Shown here one piece after another: positions 8,520-17,665 of a DNA stretch of 64,000 bases; position 1 is the stretch's first letter; the number at the start of each line of letters is the position of its first letter. The stretch is taken from the NCBI GenBank assembly GCA_966250385.1, contig CBINHC010000008.1, positions 1-64,000 on the forward strand. The letters are read 5' to 3'. Source of the stretch: DASWTL01 sp966250385 (lineage in GTDB: Bacteria; Bacteroidota; Bacteroidia; Sphingobacteriales; Sphingobacteriaceae). The position numbers were made by a program, and so were the translations under genes. Under the pieces are notes generated by a model, which was given only the letters and a program-made list of their open reading frames with translations, had not been told where the DNA came from and did no database searches.

Positions 8520-9695
8520 ATGAATATCAAATCTTTAATTTTGGCATTTGTGATTACCGGGACGTCGGTAGTTGCATTTGCTCAGAAAGGTGAACTTAAT
8601 AGTGCAAAGTCGAATTACGATAAGTACACCCTGCTGAAGTCCGCAAGTCCGGCGATCGCAGCCGGCAACCTGCAGTCAGCCAAAACGGCAATTGATAAAG
8701 CGGCTGCTAATCAAAAAACCATGAACGATCCGGCTACCTGGACCTACAAAGCGCTGATCTATGCAGATCTGGCTTTGCTTGATTCGGTGCCGACCAAATC
8801 TGCTCCGCTGTTAAGCGAAGCGGCAGCGGCGCTTGAGAAAGCGACAAGCCTGGACAAATCGGGTGAGTACAAGGGGAACCTTGAAGATGTCAACAAACTG
8901 TTCGCGCAGTATTACCTGAATGCAGGTGTAAGAGCCTACCAGGCAAAGGATTTCAAGGAGGCGCTTAAAGGATTCAACAAATCCCTGGATTACCGCCCGG
9001 GCGATACTACCCTGAGCTACTATGCCGGTTTATCCGCCATCAACGCCCAGGATTATCCTGCAGCTATTAAGGCGTACCAGGAGCTGGTCAAATCCAATTT
9101 CTCCAACAACAACCAGATCTACCTTGATCTTTCCCGGATTTATGCGATCCAGAAGGATACGACTTCTGCCATCAAGGTTGCTGCTGAAGGCAGCGCCAAA
9201 TTCCCTACGGATGCAGAACTTGCACGTCAGGAAATTGAGCTGAACCTGCTCGCCGGCAAACAGAAAGAGACCATCGGCCGGATTATGGCCCAGGCCGAAA
9301 AAGAACCGAACAACAAGCTGTACCCATTCTACCTGGGAGTTGCATATTCCACCATCAACGAGAATGACAAAGCTGAGGAGTGGTACAAAAAGTCAATCGC
9401 CCTGGATCCGAACTACGCTGAAGCTAATCTGAACCTGGGCGGGCTGATCCTGAACAAGGGTATTGAACTGTACAACGGAGCCAATAAACTTCCTCAGAGC
9501 AAACAAAAGGAATACGAAGCCATGATGAAGAAAGCCAACGGGGAATTCGACCGTGCACTGCCGTACCTCCAGAAAGCCACTGAACTTTCTCCAAAATCAC
9601 GAATGGCCTGGGAAAACCTGAGAGCCTATTACCAGGCAAAACGGAACCCTACGAAAGTCGCTGAAATCAACAAGACCATCCAGACACTGGACTAA
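8520..9695 (+). CDS. Exported tetratricopeptide-repeat protein (second of a pair)
   Basis: The 391-residue product has a signal peptide (FVITGTSVVAFAQKG) and at least four TPR-like helical pairs, for example DFKEALKGFNKSLDYRPGD, AIKAYQELVKSNFSNN and AEEWYKKSIALDPNYAEANL. It lies 5 bp after the previous TPR gene and is the last gene of the gyrA unit; a strong terminator follows. Because it is exported, the link with gyrA is probably one of shared transcription rather than shared function. The partner proteins are unknown. Confidence 0.8.
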   Translation: MNIKSLILAFVITGTSVVAFAQKGELNSAKSNYDKYTLLKSASPAIAAGNLQSAKTAIDKAAANQKTMNDPATWTYKALIYADLALLDSVPTKSAPLLSEAAAALEKATSLDKSGEYKGNLEDVNKLFAQYYLNAGVRAYQAKDFKEALKGFNKSLDYRPGDTTLSYYAGLSAINAQDYPAAIKAYQELVKSNFSNNNQIYLDLSRIYAIQKDTTSAIKVAAEGSAKFPTDAELARQEIELNLLAGKQKETIGRIMAQAEKEPNNKLYPFYLGVAYSTINENDKAEEWYKKSIALDPNYAEANLNLGGLILNKGIELYNGANKLPQSKQKEYEAMMKKANGEFDRALPYLQKATELSPKSRMAWENLRAYYQAKRNPTKVAEINKTIQTLD

Positions 9696-9716
9696 TAAAG
9701 ATACTGTTAAGCTCGG

Positions 9717-9754
9717 AAAAGCCGCCTCTTTTTTTTAAGAAGGCGGCTTTTTTA
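9717..9754 (+). terminator. Strong terminator after the gyrA-TPR unit
   Basis: An 11-bp perfect stem (AAAAGCCGCCT / AGGCGGCTTTT) with an AT-rich loop is followed by more T residues. It lies between the convergent TPR gene and ligD, so it may work in both directions, though the plus-strand T tract is the better one. Confidence 0.85.
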
Positions 9755-9765
9755 TTGCACTGGGG

Positions 9766-12249
9766 TTAGTCGCGCTGCATCTGAGAAAGCGCTTTCTTAA
9801 GATCCGCCTTTTCTGCGGTCAGATCCTTCCACAGGTCGCCTTTTTCACGCAGCCGGTCGAGGGTATTAAAGATGGTAAACTCTTTAATGTCGAGCTGGTC
9901 ATTCACTTCCGACCACTCCAGGGGAGTGGACACCGTTGCGCCTGGCTTGGGGCGCGCAGAATAGGGCGCAGCAATGGTCTGTCCGCGCCGGTTCTGTAGG
10001 AAATCGAGATAGATCTTCTTCTTTCGTTTTGAAGGACTGCGTTCCAGGCTGGTGGTATCGGCATGCCGGCTGTGGACCAGGTGCCCGAGGTATTGAATGA
10101 AATTCTTGACGACCTCATAGTCGTATTTCCCGCCCACATGAATGAAAATGTGTAGTCCCCGGGAACCGGATGTTTTGATAAATGACCGGATCCCCATTCC
10201 GTCAAGGGTTTCGCGGGTCGTCAATGCAACGCGAACCACTTCCCTGAAATCATCGACGTCATTCGGATCCAGGTCCATTACGGCAAAGACCGGGTTCTCC
10301 GGCTTCTTGTATGTACTGAGCCACGGATTGATCTCGATACAGCCCAGGTTTACCATCCAGAGGAGCGTTGGGAGATCATTGCAGATCAGGTAGTCGATCG
10401 TCTTATCGACGCTGTCGGAATATAACGGCGCATACCGGATCCATCCCGGGATTTTGTCCGTATCGAGGTCCTTCTGGAAGAAACCGGGTGCGTCAATTCC
10501 GTTCGGGTGCCGGTTCAGGGATAAGGGCCGGTCCTTAAGATAGGGCAGAAGGTAATCCGCCACGCTCCGGTAGTATTCGATAAGCTGCCCTTTGGAGATC
10601 TTGTCTGACTTCCAGTATAGCTTATTGAGGTTTGTGAGCTTGACTTTCTTTTTGCCGAAAGTTTCTTCCCGCTCCTCCGATGGGCTATCAGTTGTTTCCA
10701 TGATCACTTGCTGGCGCTGTTTGTCTTCCCGGAGGCCCTTGAATACGGGGTGCCTGAGAATCCGGTCAGAAGTCCATTCCGTAAACGTGACCTCGCAGAC
10801 CAGTTCCGGCTTTACCCAGGTCACCGAGCGTTCCTGGTTTACCTTCACCTTCACTGGTTTGTGTCCGGTTTCGAGTGCCGAAAGTTTGTCGTAAAGCATC
10901 TTTAGGGATGCCTCATTGAACCCGGTTCCGCAGTTACCGATATAGGTGAGCTGATCTCCGTCATACATTCCGAGCACCAGCGATCCGAAATATTTTCGGC
11001 TTCCGGCAGGTTTGGAATACCCCAGGATAACCGCCTCCTGCGAATTCTGGATCTTTAATTTGAGCCAGCGGTCAGTTCTGTTTCCGGACTCATAGATTGA
11101 GGCGGCGTCCTTTGCGATAATTCCTTCCCAGCCCTCTTTCCGCGCCTGGTCCATCAGGACCGTGCCCTTTCCGGTTACATGCTCATTGTACACGATCAGA
11201 TCTCCCGGCAAATTGCTGATGAGGGCTTTGAGCAACTGTTTGCGCTTGACCAGTTCCATGCCGGTCAGGTCATATCCGTCCAGGGAAAGCAGGTCAAAAA
11301 CATAGTACTTCAGGGCTTGATTTTTCTTGCCGGGCTGGTAGTTCTGCAGTTCCTGGAACAGGCTTTGGCCATCCGGATCTTCCACCACCATTTCACCATC
11401 CAGCACGGCGTTTTTTTCAAACGCCCGCAGGATATCAGCCACCGGCCCGTAACGGGCGGTGTAATTCTGACCGTTTCGGGACGTCAGTTTTACGGACTTG
11501 CCCGTTGTTGCAAGAATCCGGTAACCGTCAAGCTTCTTCTCAAAAATCCAGCCTTCATCATCAAAAACCCTGGTGGAAAGCTTAGCGAGCATCGGCTTAT
11601 ATTCGCCGGGTGCCCGGGACTTTTTCGTCGCCGGAGCAGGAGAGGGGGCTGACGCTGTTTTCGTCTTACTGCTTCCGGCAGATTTCTTCTTCCTTTCCAG
11701 GCCTTCCTTCTTTATGGCGGCCGGTACCAGCGATTCGCTGTCGAATTTTTTATCGACGGCAAATTCATCCCGGTGCTTGATCAGCAGCCAGGCGTTGTCT
11801 CCGTCCTTTAAGCGGACCAATGCGAATTCTCCGCGGAGAATCTTGCCATTGAGCCTGAATTTGAGATTTCCCTCTTTTAGCCCTTTTCGAAGTTCATTCC
11901 GGGCATCCTTTCCGGAACCTGATATCGCCTGATAGGTTCCCTCATCAAAAATATGAACGACACCCGCGCCGTAATTGCCTTCAGGGATCACTCCCTCGAA
12001 ACTGCGGTAATCATAAGGATGGTCCTCGACCATCATGGCCAGTCGTTTGTCTTTCGGATTTAAGGAGGGGCCTTTGGGAACCGCCCAGCTTTTCAGGACG
12101 CCGTCCAGTTCGAGACGAAAATCATAGTGCAGCCTGGAGGCGTGATGTCGCTGGACGACGAAGATCAGTTCTTTCCCGGTTCCTTTTCCGGCTTTTGGTT
12201 CGGTAGTCTTGCTGAAATTTCGTTTATCATGGTAGGTTTGAAGACCCAT
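9766..12249 (-). CDS. ligD: Multifunctional DNA repair ligase/polymerase LigD
   Basis: LigD carries out end processing, gap filling and sealing in bacterial non-homologous end joining. The domain order in this 827-residue protein is phosphoesterase (about 5-160; HHASRLHYDFRLELDG and EDHPYDYRSFEGVIPEGNYG), a Lys/Ser/Ala-rich linker (about 180-212), ATP-dependent ligase (about 215-520; motif KLDG with nucleophile Lys239), then the primase-polymerase domain (about 540-827; MDLDPND and SRGLHIFIHV). This PE-Lig-Pol order differs from the Pol-first order of mycobacteria. Its ATG follows the ku stop codon after one base, which implies translational coupling. Confidence 0.96.
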   Translation of the reverse strand: MGLQTYHDKRNFSKTTEPKAGKGTGKELIFVVQRHHASRLHYDFRLELDGVLKSWAVPKGPSLNPKDKRLAMMVEDHPYDYRSFEGVIPEGNYGAGVVHIFDEGTYQAISGSGKDARNELRKGLKEGNLKFRLNGKILRGEFALVRLKDGDNAWLLIKHRDEFAVDKKFDSESLVPAAIKKEGLERKKKSAGSSKTKTASAPSPAPATKKSRAPGEYKPMLAKLSTRVFDDEGWIFEKKLDGYRILATTGKSVKLTSRNGQNYTARYGPVADILRAFEKNAVLDGEMVVEDPDGQSLFQELQNYQPGKKNQALKYYVFDLLSLDGYDLTGMELVKRKQLLKALISNLPGDLIVYNEHVTGKGTVLMDQARKEGWEGIIAKDAASIYESGNRTDRWLKLKIQNSQEAVILGYSKPAGSRKYFGSLVLGMYDGDQLTYIGNCGTGFNEASLKMLYDKLSALETGHKPVKVKVNQERSVTWVKPELVCEVTFTEWTSDRILRHPVFKGLREDKQRQQVIMETTDSPSEEREETFGKKKVKLTNLNKLYWKSDKISKGQLIEYYRSVADYLLPYLKDRPLSLNRHPNGIDAPGFFQKDLDTDKIPGWIRYAPLYSDSVDKTIDYLICNDLPTLLWMVNLGCIEINPWLSTYKKPENPVFAVMDLDPNDVDDFREVVRVALTTRETLDGMGIRSFIKTSGSRGLHIFIHVGGKYDYEVVKNFIQYLGHLVHSRHADTTSLERSPSKRKKKIYLDFLQNRRGQTIAAPYSARPKPGATVSTPLEWSEVNDQLDIKEFTIFNTLDRLREKGDLWKDLTAEKADLKKALSQMQRD

Positions 12250-12250
12250 C

Positions 12251-13024
12251 TTAAGCTCCTTTTCGGGTTGAATTCAGGCTTTGCATCAGTTGCTCCAGCA
12301 AATCGTCGCTGGCCGCCTTCTTGGGTTTGAGTTTCTTGATCGTTGGCCGTTTGCCCTTCGCCTTCGCTTTAATGATCTTCATCAGCTCACTGCTGTATTC
12401 GTCCTTAAATTTGGTAATATCGAACGGCCCGGTGTACTGATCGATGAGTGCGAGGCCGACGTCCAGTTCTTTTTTGTTGACCACGACCTCATCGGGAGTC
12501 TGGATCTCTTCGTAGCTCCGGATCTCTTCCGAGAATCTGATCCGGCTGATCACGATCACCTTATCCAGGGGGTGAATGACACACAGCGATTCGCTGCTCC
12601 GCAGTACAAACCGGGCCACGCCGGCCTTTCCGGATTTCTGCAAGGCCTTGAGCAACAGTGCATAGGCCTTCTTGCCCTGAGCCTCAGGTTCAGCATAATA
12701 GGAGGTCTCATAATACATCGGGTTGATGTCGCGGAGCTGAACGAAGTTCTCGATCTCGACTGTCTTTGTTTTTTCGGGGCTGGCGTCCGCGTAGTCCTGA
12801 TCGTCCAGGATGACGTATTCTCCGTCAAGCATGTAGCCTTTCACGATCTTATCATACGGGACCTCTTTTTTCGTATTTTCATTGATGCGCTGATATTTGA
12901 TGCGTGCGTGATCCCGGCCATCCAGCATATCCATGCTAAGCGAACTGCTCTGGACAGCAGAATAAAGTTTGATGGGTATATTAACAAGCCCAAATCCAAT
13001 GGATCCTTTCCAAATCGATCGCAT
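12251..13024 (-). CDS. ku: Non-homologous end-joining protein Ku
   Basis: Ku forms a homodimeric ring that binds DNA double-strand ends and recruits LigD. The 257-residue product opens with the family signature MRSIWKGSIGFGLVNIPIKLY, carries the YQRINENTKKEVPYDKIVKGY segment of the beta-barrel core, and ends in a Lys-rich tail (about 215-257) typical of bacterial Ku C-termini. It is one base upstream of ligD and 11 bp downstream of a PA2169-type gene, giving a three-gene repair and stress operon. Confidence 0.95.
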   Translation of the reverse strand: MRSIWKGSIGFGLVNIPIKLYSAVQSSSLSMDMLDGRDHARIKYQRINENTKKEVPYDKIVKGYMLDGEYVILDDQDYADASPEKTKTVEIENFVQLRDINPMYYETSYYAEPEAQGKKAYALLLKALQKSGKAGVARFVLRSSESLCVIHPLDKVIVISRIRFSEEIRSYEEIQTPDEVVVNKKELDVGLALIDQYTGPFDITKFKDEYSSELMKIIKAKAKGKRPTIKKLKPKKAASDDLLEQLMQSLNSTRKGA

Positions 13025-13035
13025 CTGCAGACTGT

Positions 13036-13509
13036 TTAGATTTCTTTACTGGCAGGAGGGAAGTGCGCAAGGTATAAGCGGTCAATATCCTGAAAATCTT
13101 CTGATATGGCGGTGCGGCACTTTACCAGACAGGTTTTCAGATCTGAATACAGGATGTCGCCCTGGAGTTCGTCATCGAAAGCATCCAAAGCGGCCTGGTC
13201 ATGATCCCGGCAGATTTCGATGATGCCTTTTTCGCCGGAGCTTCCCATATGCGGTATGGCCGCTTTCAAACCCATCCAGGACCGGTGCAGAAATCCCAGC
13301 AGGTCACCTTTTTCTTCAGGATGCACCAGGCTGTGTGCGCCGATCTCCTTCTCAAGGTCCCGGGCAATTTCGCCGCGACGTTCGGCAATTTCTCGGAATC
13401 TGGTTTTCAGTTCTGGGTTATTGGTTTGCTCCGCGGCATTCAAATAAATCTCCTTCGTCTCCAGACATATCTTCATTAATCGGTTGAGCGGTTTTCCAAA
13501 ATTTTCCAT
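13036..13509 (-). CDS. PA2169-type four-helix-bundle protein (DUF2383)
   Basis: The 157-residue all-helical protein matches the PA2169/DUF2383 family of ferritin-like four-helix bundles. It has two helix pairs, the second containing GEKGIIEICRDHDQAALDAF. Members are often near stress genes and their biochemical role is unknown. There is no signal peptide. It is the first gene of the ku-ligD unit, with an 11-bp gap to ku. This association suggests expression together with double-strand-break repair, but a direct role is not shown. Confidence 0.75.
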   Translation of the reverse strand: MENFGKPLNRLMKICLETKEIYLNAAEQTNNPELKTRFREIAERRGEIARDLEKEIGAHSLVHPEEKGDLLGFLHRSWMGLKAAIPHMGSSGEKGIIEICRDHDQAALDAFDDELQGDILYSDLKTCLVKCRTAISEDFQDIDRLYLAHFPPASKEI

Positions 13510-13939
13510 ACTGTCTAATTGTTTTAAAACAACGCCTGCCTGATCGAATGGTTTGAATGTCGCTCAAAAGAGGGGTCCCGAAAATCCTACTTAACATAAT
13601 ATTAATTATAGGACATCCATGATTGTTGGTTTTGCGCCCCGTTTAGTTGGGGTTATCGGGCCTCATAGGGAAAAAAAGGAATACCAATAAAGGAAATAAT
13701 GTCTCTTTGGATCTTCCGGATCGGTGCCCAAATGTACTTAATACTGCAGCTTCAGGTCGCGCCGACTTCTTTCAGTTTGCCTGTGACACATTGTCATTCA
13801 AGGCACTCTATTCCTGAATAACGCATGGTGTTTCAGTCAATTATAAAATTTACCTTCTTGGATACTTTATCTGGCACGGATAAGTCGCTTGGATAGATTT
13901 TGATCTTGCAGGGCGACTCTCTGTCCCTGCCAGTTCGGT
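13510..13939. other. 430-bp intergenic region without a recognisable gene
   Basis: This stretch lies between two minus-strand genes and is richer in A+T than its neighbours. I found no ORF with family features and no clear hairpin terminator. It must contain the promoter of the PA2169-ku-ligD unit near its left end and the 3' end of the permease transcript at its right end. Confidence 0.5.
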
Positions 13940-16318
13940 CTATGCCTTTAGTTTCACTGCCGGATTGACCCGGACTGCGCGGGCAATCTGCAGGCATACA
14001 GTGAGCCCGACAATGAACGCTGAAACGATCAGGGCAACGGCAAACGGGTAAACCGAAATATCCACCCGGTACGCGAAGGTCTGTAGCCACTTGGTTGAAG
14101 CGATGAATGAAATCGGCCAGGCGATCAGATTGGCCAGCAATAACATCCGGAAAAATGGTTTGCTTAAGGTCACCGTCAGCTGTCCGTCCCTGGCGCCGAA
14201 TACTTTCCTGATCGCAACTTCCTTCATCCGAAGTTTAAGAGAATGGGCGGCACACGAGAAAAGGCCGAGTGTTGCAATAAATACCGCGAGGCCGGAAAAG
14301 AATATGAGTAATGTTCTAAGGCGTTCCTGCTTTTCAAAAAGCCGGCCGTACAATGCGTCCAGGAAATGATAGTTAAAGTTGTCGCCGTCAAGGGTGTTGA
14401 TATTCCTCCAGTCGCGATCCAGAGCTTTCAGCATCCCTGGAATCGCATGATCTTCGGCGCTGATCATGATCTGCGTCTTGGACACCCCGCATTGTCCGTT
14501 CATCAGGTATATGGTCGGAGGTACATGCTGTTCAAAACCGTGTTCCTTAACGTCCTTAATAACTCCGACGATCCGGTATCTTCCGCCACAGCCGTCTATG
14601 CTGGTTCCAACCGGTTCTTCCACATCCATCAGCCTGGCTGCAGCTTCATTGACAACGGCATTTAAAGAATCTCCCGGAAAAGTTGCCGAAAATACCTTGC
14701 CTTCAGCGACTTCGATATTCAGTGTTTCAAAATACTCGTAATCGACCGCGATGGTATTCAATGACATGGCTTTACCGCCGGCCTGAAATTCGTGAGACGC
14801 CGGGATGATCCCGCCGGGAATGTTCGAAGCAACAGTTACATTCTTGACGCCGGGTATGGCTTTGATCCGGTTTCGTACTGATTCAAACTTTTCCGGACTG
14901 TTATAAATCCCCAGGTTATCGATATAGACGACCTCCTCGGCTTTGAAACCGGTATTCTGGGCTCTCATGAAAGTTACCTGCTGATTAATGACGACCAGCG
15001 TGATAACAAATGAGAGCGCAAATGTGAACTGGAGCAGGGTGATTGAACGGCTGATCCATGAGAGCTTCCCTCCTTTCGACAGCTGATTACCTCTCAGGAC
15101 ATCCGCAGGTATTACACCCGCCATAATTACAGAAGGATAAATGCCCGCAACCAGGGTGAGCAAGACCAATGCAACTGATAGTTGTCCGAGGATGGTCAGA
15201 TTGATCCCTGATATCAAGAGGTCTACTCCCAATAACTGATTAAAGTACGGAAGCCCTATCAGTACTACACCTACAGCGATGATCAGGGCGATTACGCACT
15301 GGAGGAAAATTTCCAGCAGGAACTGCAGGGCTATTTGCCTCCTGGCGATACCATTTACTTTCTTTATGCCGACCTCTTTAGCCCGCTTGTTTGCCTGTGA
15401 AATGTAGAGACCGGTGAAGTTTACGCCGGTGACGATCAGGATGATGACCGCCAGGAGCTTCAGTCCCTGAACAATATGGTTGTTTGCCTGTGATCCGTAG
15501 CGTGGTTTCAGATGGAGATTTCTCAACGGATCCAGGTAGATCGCCGGTCCGGATCGGGCGACGGCTTTTCTGGCTACCTCGCTGCTATCGGCAAATGCAG
15601 CCTTTTTATAGATATTGTCGATCTTCCTGGAGAGCAGCCCAATATCGGTGCCCGGTCTTACCAGTACATACGTCTGGTAGATCTGGTTGGCATAACTTTG
15701 ATCCTTGCCGGACGTGATATCGCCTGAAAAACCGATGCAATCGAACTGCAGGTTGGTATTTCCCGGGAAATCTTCAACGACGCCTGCAATCGTGACCGGC
15801 ATCCCCGATTTCGAAATCATGTTCACCGTCTTATTTAGGACAGCACCTTCACCTGGAAAAAGCGCCTCGGCGGTCTGCTTTGAAAGCAGCATTGCCGGCA
15901 CGTCACTGTTTGGGTCCAGTTTGAACCCTTTCGGCTCAATGCCCAGAATCCGGGCGATGGAGTAATCTGCCCCTACCCATTTCTTGATCAGGAATCTTCC
16001 GGTCGGCGTGTAAAATGGAATCTGAAACAAGGCCGTGTTCATCCTACCCACCTCCTCTACTTCCGGGCACTGCTCCTTGATCTCCCCTGCAAGGCCGCCT
16101 GGTGTATATGGGGAAGGACCGTTCGGTAACGCCAGTTCTACCAGGAAAATGCGATCGATATTCTTATTCCACTGGTCATAACTGGTCTCATGGTCGACAT
16201 ACAAAGCCACAAAAATGAAGGCGGCGAGACCTAATGCAAGTCCGGCGATATTCAGAAAGTTATACCATTTACCTTTTAGGAAGGTACGCTGGGCGATCTT
16301 GAAATCCAGTTTGTTCAT
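13940..16318 (-). CDS. ABC transporter permease of the FtsX/MacB type
   Basis: The 792-residue protein has the duplicated Bacteroidota layout: N-terminal membrane helix (about 20-42), a MacB-type periplasmic domain, an FtsX membrane block (about 290-430), a second periplasmic domain (about 455-640) and a final FtsX block. KEVGIKKVNGIARRQIALQF and KEVAIRKVFGARDGQLTV are the two coupling-helix motifs seen in such permeases. They act in export of peptides, lipoproteins or small molecules, or in mechanotransmission. No ATPase gene is adjacent, so the partner must be encoded elsewhere. The substrate is unknown. Confidence 0.88.
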   Translation of the reverse strand: MNKLDFKIAQRTFLKGKWYNFLNIAGLALGLAAFIFVALYVDHETSYDQWNKNIDRIFLVELALPNGPSPYTPGGLAGEIKEQCPEVEEVGRMNTALFQIPFYTPTGRFLIKKWVGADYSIARILGIEPKGFKLDPNSDVPAMLLSKQTAEALFPGEGAVLNKTVNMISKSGMPVTIAGVVEDFPGNTNLQFDCIGFSGDITSGKDQSYANQIYQTYVLVRPGTDIGLLSRKIDNIYKKAAFADSSEVARKAVARSGPAIYLDPLRNLHLKPRYGSQANNHIVQGLKLLAVIILIVTGVNFTGLYISQANKRAKEVGIKKVNGIARRQIALQFLLEIFLQCVIALIIAVGVVLIGLPYFNQLLGVDLLISGINLTILGQLSVALVLLTLVAGIYPSVIMAGVIPADVLRGNQLSKGGKLSWISRSITLLQFTFALSFVITLVVINQQVTFMRAQNTGFKAEEVVYIDNLGIYNSPEKFESVRNRIKAIPGVKNVTVASNIPGGIIPASHEFQAGGKAMSLNTIAVDYEYFETLNIEVAEGKVFSATFPGDSLNAVVNEAAARLMDVEEPVGTSIDGCGGRYRIVGVIKDVKEHGFEQHVPPTIYLMNGQCGVSKTQIMISAEDHAIPGMLKALDRDWRNINTLDGDNFNYHFLDALYGRLFEKQERLRTLLIFFSGLAVFIATLGLFSCAAHSLKLRMKEVAIRKVFGARDGQLTVTLSKPFFRMLLLANLIAWPISFIASTKWLQTFAYRVDISVYPFAVALIVSAFIVGLTVCLQIARAVRVNPAVKLKA

Positions 16319-16555
16319 GAAGAAAGGATCTTTATCCGGCAGTTAACCAGATCGTTAAGATCAGAAAAAAGTTTCATTTGTGCCAAGGTTCCGGGAATTT
16401 ACCCTAATTATAAGAAGGTTGAATGAGAGTGACCGGAAACCTTTGGTAATCAGAGAAGCAAGGCAAGTTGGAAAGACGACTTTAATAGCATCAGATAAAT
16501 ATCTCCCATTTTATTGACCGCAGCATAATTCCTGATTTTTATGTAAGTTTAAGTA

Positions 16556-16563
16556 TATCTTTG
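16556..16563 (+). promoter_or_regulatory. -7 box (TATCTTTG) before the XRE regulator
   Basis: This is a perfect match to TAnnTTTG and ends 20 bp before the ATG at 16584. No TTG is seen 17-23 bp upstream, so only the -7 half is supported. Confidence 0.5.
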
Positions 16564-16583
16564 AATTCTTAATTGATAACGCA

Positions 16584-17006
16584 ATGTCTGTAACAACAAC
16601 TCACATCGGCAGAAAAATATGCCGGATTCGCGAACTTCGCGGTTGGAAACAAGAGTCGCTTGCCGCAGAACTAGGTGTAAGCCAGCAGGCAGTTTCCAAA
16701 ATGGAGCAAAGCGAGCGTATTGAGGATGATGTGCTCGAGCGAGTTGCAAAGGCACTCGGAGTGACGCCAGAAACTGTCAGAAACTATAGCGACGAAGCGG
16801 CGATCTATAACATACAGAATAATTATGAGGGTGCCCAAACTGAGCAATTCGGGAACTATAATAACTGCTCTTTTAACCCTCTGGATAAGCTCGTCGAAGC
16901 GATGGATGAGATCAAGCTGCTTCATGAGGAGAACAGGAAACTGTATGAGCGGTTACTAGCAGCTGAACGGGAAAAAGTTGATTTTTTTAAAGGAAAAAAG
17001 GATTAG
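16584..17006 (+). CDS. XRE-family helix-turn-helix regulator with coiled-coil tail
   Basis: A 140-residue DNA-binding protein. Residues 8-65 form an XRE/Cro-type HTH (IRELRGWKQESLAAELGVSQ, then QAVSKMEQSERI). An Asn/Tyr-rich linker follows (IYNIQNNYEGAQTEQFGNY). The C-terminus is a charged helix likely to form a coiled coil (KLLHEENRKLYERLLAAERE). Proteins with this plan are common in Bacteroidota genomes, usually without a known target. The gene stands alone, with AT-rich flanks on both sides. Confidence 0.8.
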   Translation: MSVTTTHIGRKICRIRELRGWKQESLAAELGVSQQAVSKMEQSERIEDDVLERVAKALGVTPETVRNYSDEAAIYNIQNNYEGAQTEQFGNYNNCSFNPLDKLVEAMDEIKLLHEENRKLYERLLAAEREKVDFFKGKKD

Positions 17007-17665
17007 ACCTTTGCCTTACTGTCGGGTGAATCAGATTAACAAATGAGGAAGCCGGCGCTCATTCTTAGTATCCCTTCTTTTCAGTTTTACCGGGGTTGAT
17101 TCTGACATTCGTCAGTATGTTAGAAGAATCTCCGGATAATCAGATCCATTCAACTCCAAGATACAGATTTTTTGGATCTTTCTGCTATTGGTGAGGCCAT
17201 TGTCGATGCAGCTTGGCCTTGTTAGGTGAACAACGTCATGGTGACGGAGCGTGTGCACTGTCGGATTTACTTCCAGGAACGCCAGCATGGTATTTTTAGA
17301 ACGTCTAACCTGACGAAGTCTTTAAGCCGAAGTCTTGAGACCTTCAGAAAGTTTCACAATGCGTATTGGGTATGGAAATTTGAAGATGAAGTGGCAGATA
17401 AAGTTTAACGGCATCTCTTGTATCAAAGAGATGTTCCCCTTCCATAAGGCACAACATTAGAACTTCATATCAGTATTCAGAAAAGCGTATAAATAGTTTT
17501 TTGGGCATGATGTCAGACTTTAACCCTTTCCTCAAAAAATTAGCAGTCCGTTAGGACTTTCAGAAATACATCTCTGGCATTACTTCAATTGCTGATTTGT
17601 CGCAAAATAGAACCGGCATTTCCTTGCGGTTGGAAATGCCGGCTATGCTTTGAAAGGCGGCTGTC
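17007..17665. other. 659-bp AT-rich gap, possibly gene remnant
   Basis: No convincing gene is present. A 60-codon frame at 17226-17408 starts with GTG and resembles nothing I recognise. A perfect 8-bp inverted repeat (CATCTCTT / AAGAGATG) lies at 17413-17434, and a stronger hairpin sits at 17613-17642 (listed separately). The composition differs from flanking genes, which fits decayed or acquired DNA, but no integrase or transposase fragment could be read. Confidence 0.4.
17602..17643 (-). terminator. Terminator of the MBL-fold gene
   Basis: A perfect 11-bp stem (CCGGCATTTCC / GGAAATGCCGG, arms 17613-17623 and 17632-17642) has an 8-nt loop. Read on the minus strand it is followed by a T-rich run, and it lies 23 bp beyond the stop codon of the minus-strand hydrolase. 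Confidence 0.7.

Noticed and set aside
13833..14090. 85-residue minus-strand frame overlapping the end of the permease gene
   Set aside because: Most of it overlaps the permease in another frame; the sequence is Cys/Arg-rich and looks non-coding.
17226..17408. 60-codon GTG-started frame in the AT-rich gap
   Set aside because: No family resemblance, no ribosome binding site and no promoter; not strong enough to call a gene or a transposase remnant.
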